From contig MU128994.1 in NCBI GenBank assembly GCA_014904985.1, forward strand, positions 6,913 to 32,190: a stretch of DNA of 25,278 bases. The letters run 5' to 3'. The notes under the pieces are model-generated. The model was not told the origin of the DNA and ran no database searches. It saw only the letters and a list, made by a program, of their open reading frames with translations. Shown in pieces: positions 19,309 through 25,278 of the stretch. Within the stretch, counting starts at the first letter, position 1. Each line of letters begins with the position of its first letter. The stretch comes from Hydnum rufescens UP504. Its lineage: Eukaryota; Basidiomycota; Agaricomycetes; Cantharellales; Hydnaceae. A program made the translations under genes and the position numbers.

Positions 19309-20973
19309 CTTGTTCATGCTTCTATGCAAAACACAAGCAATGTTGTAGAGGACCCCCAACCTCCACCAAGAAGGCAGCTCATCGAAAAGAGAACTCAAAA
19401 GAGCTATTGCATAGTACTGTTTCTCTCCTGCAGTGGTCATGTTGACTAGCCGTAGCACGCTATCATGACGACAGATTGCAGCCATTAGGCCAGTAGAGGC
19501 AAAGGTTGTGGTCGAGGCCTTTTCATGGTTCTCGGTCGCCGCCTTGAAGGAGGTCTCACACCCATTGACCACTGAGTTTGGGAGGTGTAAACCTGGTTCC
19601 ACCCAGTCTTCTTCATCAAATTCATTCAATTCAGAGGCAAGCTTCTTTCTACCCCACTTGCCCTGAGTAGGGCAGAGAGACTCCACATAAAGTCTTGCCT
19701 TCTCCACTTCAGCAGTCGGTAGGAAACATGTCTGTGGTAGATCCAGTTGAATGTCTTGTAATCCCACCCCTTTACATTGCTGCTGTTCAAAGCATGCGTC
19801 TAGACATAGCACAGAGTGGAACCTACACAAGGGGTGCAGAACAGTTAGGCCGAGTGTCCTTCAATCCCAGCGAGAGTAGAAAAGGCCCACAGGTGATTGC
19901 CTTCTCGTAGAAGCCCCAGACAATCCTCTGCCATGGGAAAGCACAATGGACAACACGAATGGAGATGGGCACTAGGGGCGCTATCCTCCCTAAGCGGCCA
20001 ATGGTCTTCCACATTCAAGAAGTAACCAGTGGCTATGGGGTCTTGAGACAGGGCATTCACCAGTTCCGGGGTATACGTTACAGAAGAGAGGTTCCCTCCC
20101 CCTGGACCACTGTGGGAGGCACGGACGACATTCCGTGTTAATTCATTCGCATGCTGTTGCACTAGTTGAAACTGCTGCAATGCAGTAGAGAACGATTTGC
20201 GGAAACTGTCCTAGAGTCCTTGTTCAGTCTCTTCAAATCAGAGCCCCAGGGGTAATTAATTTACTCATGGTAGCAGAAGGGGTGAATCCCTTTTCAACGA
20301 GGTTGGAACTGATTGTGCTGCACCAGGCAGTGATGTTGGGGGATATATAGATGAAGAGTTTACTGGCAAAGAGGAGATGGCTAAGGGAGAAGGCAATGGA
20401 AGGGCGAATCGGTGAGGCTGGAAATAGCCCCATGGCCACTAAAGTTAAGGCCAGAGGGCAACATTCGCAATACATCAAGGAGTGGTGTTCCAGTCCTGGT
20501 AGTAAAAATCCCTCAATGCTAGGAAGGAAGTGTCATATTCCCTGAACTCACGGTCGTGTACACTGCTGTCACCTCCACATGGCGAGCACTCTTCCCACAT
20601 TTGCAATTTAGGGGTATGGTGTGCTGAGACCCCTTGTGCCGCCCATATGACGTCTCCTGGCACCAGCGCATGAACGGTCTGACAAGGGTGGGAATCAGGT
20701 GCTTCCAGCGGTCTGCAGAAATTTCTTTCCATTTCTCCCATCGGGGGTGGGAAGCCGTTGCGGTACTTCCCAGTAGAGGCATACAACTGTCCAGCCATGG
20801 CAAGCCAGGGGTACAACTGTCCTCTTGAATGTCCTCCCATCCCTCATTGGCGGCCCCAAAGGCCCCCCCAGGCGAAGAATTTGAGATGGTCTGTTGATGA
20901 CCGGGAGATGGCTGGATAACTGCCTGGCTTCGAGCTTTGACAGGGGTGGCGGGAGTGTTGCTGGTGCCCTCAT

Positions 20974-21545
20974 AGACTATGGGCTGGATGACACAACCCT
21001 TGTATGCAGTGCCAATGGGATATCTTCGGTGACGTTTCTTGGTTGGGGAGGGGATGAAGTGGTAGTGGTGGGTTACCCCATTCTCCTCAATGCTGAAATC
21101 CTGGTGAGCATCAAATTTTCATTTGGTGGAGGATGCCATGGGTTAAGGAGTCTGGGAATAGGCAGATCGTACGATATGACAGCAGAAGAACAGTCTCTGT
21201 TAAAGAAGACTGTGCGGATCTGGCAATCAATTGTGGAGAGCAGTGAGATTTGATGATGAGGCAGTGATGGAGGTGGCTTGAACGGAAATTTCCCATCGCT
21301 GGAGATTTCCATTGACCGATTGGGAAACTGGCAATCTTACAGTAGGCAGGAAAGACAAGAAGGCATGGTTTCAAAATAAAGGCTTAGATATATCACGCCC
21401 AGATACTCAGGGCTAACCTTGTGGTATACCCAAAGGACATGAAGGGGAAGGCATCAAAATAAACTAAAACCCCCCTCCCAGTCAGCAGGCCCACCGCCTA
21501 ACCTGACCATGCCGTCCTTCTATCCCAGAGCGGACTCTTCATGAT
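20974..21545. other. Spacer between dioxygenase-like gene and KDZ gene
   Basis: About 570 bp separating two minus-strand genes. A minus-strand frame with IPLALHT near 21000-21030 could belong to an unrecognised N-terminal KDZ exon; otherwise nothing was recognised. The KDZ promoter presumably lies here, but no TATA box stands out. Confidence 0.4.
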
Positions 21546-22237
21546 TCACAAGTCCGATGGCTTGCCCCTATCCAAGCAGGGGAAACATGTTTCCATGTCT
21601 TGATGAACGTCCAACCATGGGGCGCCAGTTCTTCTCGCCTGCAGGGCTTCGCCCACTGAGTCCAATCTGCCAGAGTATAAGGGGACGAACATCTGACCCG
21701 GGGTGAAGAAGATGAGGCTTCCCCTTCCACTGTTGATTTTGTGCAAAGGCTGTTCGTTTAGACCATTGGGATGCTGTCCTTTGGGAGTTGTGATGAATTG
21801 CAGAGGATATTGGCCAGAATAAAACTCCTTTTTGTCCAAATTCCAATGGGTAACCAAAGTGGAGGGGAAAAGGAAGAATACCCCAGTGGGAAGTTGGACC
21901 ACAATGTTGGCCTCCAGATTCACCAGCCATGCCTGTTCTGTGTCATCAAAAAAACCTGAAAACATTGAATTCAGCACACTACACACACTCCTACGGCCCT
22001 CCCGTTGGCTTACCAAAGATAAATACGGCACAAATCCCTATAGTGACATTCTTTCTGTCGCGGTGCGGCCATGTCTTTACACATTCTGATAGAGAGGCAT
22101 TGATGGAGACAAGGAAGAACAGCGATGAGATCGCCTTGATCGCTCCATTCATATGGCCTCGCCAATACTCATTGCAGCAGCAGTATTTCTTTGCAATGGC
22201 TGGGAAGTACGTATCCATCATGTTGGTGAGGAGGGAC
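21546..22237 (-). CDS. TET/JBP-like 2-oxoglutarate Fe(II) dioxygenase, partial
   Basis: Probably an Fe(II)/2-oxoglutarate oxygenase of the TET/JBP type, which oxidise modified pyrimidines in DNA. Exon 22014-22237: MMDTYFPAIAKKY, then KTWPHRDRKNVTIGICAVFI with the metal-binding HxD (HRD). A 58 bp intron (21956-22013) splits a Gly codon in frame. Exon 21546-21955: DDTEQAWLVNLEA, VVQLPTGVFFLFPSTLVTHW with the distal His, and GRGSLIFFTPGQMF, where the Arg would bind 2-oxoglutarate. The stop is at 21546. An upstream intron (22238-22290, GTAGGT...TTTCAG) looks good, but the exon before it was not resolved in frame, so the N-terminus is missing here. No stop or shift was seen within the catalytic part. 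It lies 570 bp upstream of the KDZ gene on the same strand. It could instead be another DSBH-fold protein. Confidence 0.6.
21956..22013 (-). other. Intron in dioxygenase-like gene (58 bp)
   Basis: Donor GTAAGC, acceptor TTTTCAG. Splicing joins CAVFIFG to FFDDTEQAW with the Gly codon split G|GT; unspliced, the frame meets a stop within 30 bp. Confidence 0.78.
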
Positions 22238-22290
22238 CTGAAACAATACAGTCAGACCTAGGGCAGTGCCACAGAGGTCTATGTACCTAC
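22238..22290 (-). other. Likely intron upstream in dioxygenase-like gene (53 bp)
   Basis: Donor GTAGGT, a TCTGACT branch-like motif and acceptor TTTCAG. The downstream exon fits the family, but the upstream frame was not resolved: the phase that fits the downstream exon meets TAA about eight codons upstream. Confidence 0.5.
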
Positions 22291-22924
22291 TCTGATAAGT
22301 TGCCATTCCTTGGTATTTAGTAATTCTTTCGACTGGGTTCTTGGTGACTTTCATGGAACTTCATCATGAAGGGCATCTGAGGCCCACCGCATGGGCTGTT
22401 AGACACTGGACCACGGGGTCGGATCCTCAAGAGATTATTAACTCACAGCACTATTGTTCCCACTGGCGTGGTTAAACCCAATATTGCAGCTCCAGTAACG
22501 ACCACTGGGCATGAGGTCGCTCCTTGACTTTTGTTTGCGAAATAAAACAGTTGATTATTCATACAAAACGTTCCATCCACTCCGCGTCCATAGCTGGGCT
22601 AATGAAAGATCGAACAGCGAACAAACAGGCTATGCTTGTCCACTTATAAACGTTGGGAAGCTGAAGAAAGGGACTAGGGGCAAATACGTCAGGCTCAAAG
22701 TGATTCCCTTGAATGCCGGTAGACTTACTTGTATTCCACCGGTCGTAGTTGCTCCAGAGTGGCAGAGAGTTGGGACTGCGAAAGCACGTCCTCCATGCTT
22801 TTAGTCACCTTGGTAGACCCGTGAGACCCAACTGCGATGGCTGTAGATCCTGCATCCCTGAGGTGGCAGACACTACAACAGCGCTCTCTTTGACTCGTGT
22901 CCTTGGCATCTCCGCGATCGTGCT

Positions 22925-23626
22925 TTATTCCTTTCCGAAATTCTCAGGCCTCTGCCGATACTGTTTAGCAGCCTCCTGAGACCAGCAGCTTTCTCTGCTT
23001 TGCACGGTCAGGGGATGCAGGCAGAACACTACAACTGGCGGCGAGATCGAAGTCCCAGGATTCCCCACCGAAGGTTGGCAATAAATGCTCATCGCTTTCA
23101 CTGTGCTGAGCAAACCATGAATCACTGAGGGGCATTGATAAACAGAGAGGGCATCAACAGGCGGATTCCTGATGCATGGGACTGCATAGACTGACCTTAA
23201 TGAGTCCAATAAAGGGAAACAAGCAGTCTCTTCCATGAGTAAAGGGCCGTCACCCAACAGCATCAGCTTCTGAACATAAGCTGCGATCGTCTTCTGGAAC
23301 ATCCAGTCCCAACGGCAGCTGTGAGGTAGCATCTGACCCGATCTAATGGAGATTGCCCCAAAACTTGTCCTATGAAAGAGGTGGGAGTGCGTACATCCTG
23401 CAGGGGACTGACGTTCGGACGATTGGAATTGGAGGCTTCCACCGGTGGCTGTGTAGAGTAGAGCAACGGCATCCTGAACCAACCAAGTCTGCTGTCTGTA
23501 TGTTTGCACTCTGAATCCTAAATGAAACGTCAGCCTGTATGTAAAATTGAGACTGGGGCAAAGGAGTTGCACTTCTTCAGAAGTCCCCTGGGTAAGTTTG
23601 GGAATCAGAGTATCATCAGCAGGCAT
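22925..23626 (-). CDS. Hypothetical ORF, possible upstream exon
   Basis: A 233-residue open frame on the same strand as, and upstream of, the dioxygenase-like gene. The C-terminal stretch SQEAAKQYRQRPENFGKE looks like ordinary coding sequence, and GTAAGT-type donors occur around it (near 22726 and 23773, minus strand), so it may be an exon of a longer gene that includes the dioxygenase-like domain. No family was recognised and no function is proposed. It could equally be a chance open frame. Confidence 0.3.
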   Translation of the reverse strand: MPADDTLIPKLTQGTSEEVQLLCPSLNFTYRLTFHLGFRVQTYRQQTWLVQDAVALLYTATGGSLQFQSSERQSPAGCTHSHLFHRTSFGAISIRSGQMLPHSCRWDWMFQKTIAAYVQKLMLLGDGPLLMEETACFPLLDSLRSVYAVPCIRNPPVDALSVYQCPSVIHGLLSTVKAMSIYCQPSVGNPGTSISPPVVVFCLHPLTVQSRESCWSQEAAKQYRQRPENFGKE

Positions 23627-23691
23627 AAGGATGACTTTTTATCCTTCCAATGCCGCCCCAGTCCGATAATAGTAAGGTGATTGTCGGTCAA

Positions 23692-24466
23692 CTTCACAGG
23701 CCCACCAGATCGCAAGCAAACTGTGATCTGGTCACCCAGTGAAGCTGACAGCATTCTCAAAGGAGGAAACGACTTACTTTTGAAAGGGGTGAAGCAAGCT
23801 ATGCCACCAACATTCCAGTGCAAGGTCAGTAAAATAGTAAAGCAATCGTCAGTTGATTCATGGCCACCAGATCACAAGCAAACTGCGATCTGGTCACCGT
23901 GAAGTCAACAGCATTCTCAAAGGAGGAAATAAACTTACTTTTGAAAGGGGGGAAGGCGAACCTGTGCCACCAACATTCCAGAGGCAAAGGTCAGTAGCAT
24001 TCAAATAGGTGCCCGCAACAGCCTCACAGGACCCACCGATTCGCAAGCAAACTGCGATTCGGTCACCCGGCGAGGTGGGAGAATGTAAAAGAGGAACAAG
24101 CTCACCAGTGGGCTTCAAGAAACTTCACAGGCCCACCGATTCCCAAGAACTTGGGATTTGGTCTCCTGGTGAAGTGGGGGGTTGCGGAAACAAATCATGA
24201 GTGCGGCAATAGCCGATACGAACTTCGCACCTTCTCCTGCGAGGAGAGTTATGGGCCCGGCATTGGACATGATTTCATGGTGACCCTGTAAGCGAAAAAT
24301 GCTGGGCTGGACCCTCGTCATTCAGGACCCCTCAAGAAAACAGCCTGCATGGAACTCACTGGTCAAGCCCTGTCAAAACCATGGCCTAGGAGCTACGGGC
24401 GAGGCTGCGAACGTAATTACGTGGTGACCCTGTAAGCGAGAATCGCCAAGCCGGGCTCCTAGGCCA
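23692..24466. repeat. Array of six related hairpins
   Basis: Hairpins lie at 23692-23744, 23866-23894, 24022-24075, 24123-24174, 24255-24307 and 24382-24466. The first four share the form CTTCAC..ACC(AGATC or GATTC)..AGCAAAC..GGTCACC..GTGAAG. The last two share GGTGACCCTGTAAGCGA in the loop after a small palindrome (CATGATTTCATG or ACGTAATTACGT) and are closed by outer stems of 10 and 12 bp. Hairpins 1 and 2 sit in tandem units of about 165 bp that also share ACAGCATTCTCAAAGGAGGA and CCACCAACATTCCAG. Minus-strand translation gives GDxIxVCLRxGG-like peptides, so a coding repeat cannot be ruled out. Confidence 0.75.
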
Positions 24467-24479
24467 CTCCATGAGGCCA

Positions 24480-25278
24480 AAAGCCCTCTTTTCCTTATGA
24501 GAAACCATCGGGGCTTAGCAATAAATAATTTTGGTGTGCTATTTCTTTGGAGGCTGAAGTTTGCCCAACCTTCTCAAGACTTACTAGGCCTCTGGGTGGG
24601 TTCTTGTAAACCACACAGGCTCTGATTTAAACTTCCCCTTTCCTTGGCTTTTCACTAGACCCCCTGTTTACTTACACTGCAGACTGTTGATGGCCTTCCT
24701 GGGGAAGGGCTGGGTGCAGCCTGTTTTAAATCTGTGTACTCAATGCAGATTCCAAGCTCATCCAGCAGTTCCAGGCTAATTCTCATAGCCTGAACCCCCT
24801 AATTGAAGTCAGTTAGATAGATTCAGGTGCTGCTATAATTAATCAGCCCAATTTTTCATAACAGATTTTTTTTGCTTGGACCTGTATAACATGTGACATC
24901 TCAAGCAAGATTGGAGATCACCCAACATCCCCAAATGTGAGAACTGGGTGAATTTATGTGAAACTAAATTACTTCTGTGATGCATGGCAAATGTATTATC
25001 AGTCAAGTTCAAGGACCCCTCCATGAGAAGATATACCAGTTAGAATGTACAGGACTAGTCCAACTGACAGGCCTCAATTTTTTTTTGGTGGACTTCAATC
25101 CCACAGTTAGGATTTCCTGTATTTATTTCTATATTTAATGTAAGATAAATGAGGAATCTATATGAAGCCTCACATCCATGCTCTGCCCAAGGTCATTGGC
25201 CATGAAGTGAACCGGCCCTTACCTTAGACTCCTCCCATTGTACAGTGTGTGGCTGTGTTCCGGTCTGTAATCCTAACA
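24480..25278. other. No gene recognised
   Basis: AT-richer sequence with only short open frames, a poly-T run near 25078-25086, and no repeat, RNA gene or protein family that could be supported. Confidence 0.6.

Larger units (their letters stand above)
17474..20973 (-). pseudogene. KDZ-family transposase with N-terminal Cys cluster
   Basis: Cut-and-paste transposase of the Kyakuja-Dileera-Zisupton group. In order on the minus strand: possible ATG 20973; RWEKWKEI; a Cys cluster (CKCG near 20600, CECCP near 20470); MGLFPASPIRPSIAF; CCPLCF near 19920; LDACFEQQQ (first catalytic Asp) and FLPTAEVEKARLYV (19830-19650); LHRSMNK, then VFHAFGHQWPCQCVYHP and GFSDGEGCERCW with the expected acidic residue (19240-19080); LRVSG, STQVIHWDEIT, SKPLP; a coiled-coil segment (18714-18403); LKRRMPGIRALAKRYNTLC; an acidic tail to 17474. 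Three introns are supported. Damage: TGA at 18400-18402, TGA at 18864-18866, frameshifts near 18760, near 17820 and among the N-terminal exons. Confidence 0.88.

Noticed and set aside
22380..22440. tRNA-like stretch with a GGTCGGATCC box
   Set aside because: The box departs from the B-box consensus, and no matching A box, anticodon arm or acceptor stem could be drawn.

Overview
The window reads as a transposon graveyard from a mushroom-forming basidiomycete (Agaricomycetes). Four things point there. A KDZ transposase carries 53-65 bp spliceosomal introns with short GT...AG signals. A TET/JBP-like dioxygenase lies next to it. There is a Ngaro-type tyrosine-recombinase retrotransposon and a chromodomain Ty3/gypsy element of the kind common in these fungi. 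No host housekeeping gene, rRNA or tRNA was recognised. Almost every recognisable gene is on the minus strand, and most are damaged.

Layout. 1-1660: a large foldback palindrome (arms about 750 bp, 72 bp spacer) with LTR-like ends, flanked by a dispersed repeat. 1746-6800: a Ngaro-like retrotransposon with textbook split direct repeats (A1 - ORFs - B1 - A2 - B2), coding for gag, RT-RNase H (interrupted by an intron) and a tyrosine recombinase. 7421-8290: three tandem copies of a 300 bp repeat, also found at the palindrome flanks. 8831-9223: a weak ORF with one membrane segment. 9486-10503: LTR-like sequence. 10487-15108: a Ty3/gypsy chromovirus, 5'-truncated and full of nonsense codons. 15170-17440: about 108 copies of a 21 bp minisatellite. 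17474-20973: a KDZ transposase with three introns, frameshifts and stops. 21546-22237: a dioxygenase-like gene keeping HxD, distal His and the Arg motif. 23692-24466: an array of six related hairpins. 24480-25278: nothing recognised.

Two themes link the parts. The first is CpG decay. The Ngaro terminal repeats differ from each other only at former CpG sites, and many gypsy stops and Arg-to-Trp/Gln/Cys changes look like CpG transitions, which suggests past cytosine methylation. The second is the KDZ transposase beside a TET/JBP-like gene, a pairing reported in mushroom fungi. TET/JBP enzymes oxidise methylated bases, so the window may hold both methylation-scarred elements and an element carrying a methylation-modifying enzyme. 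That functional link is inference.
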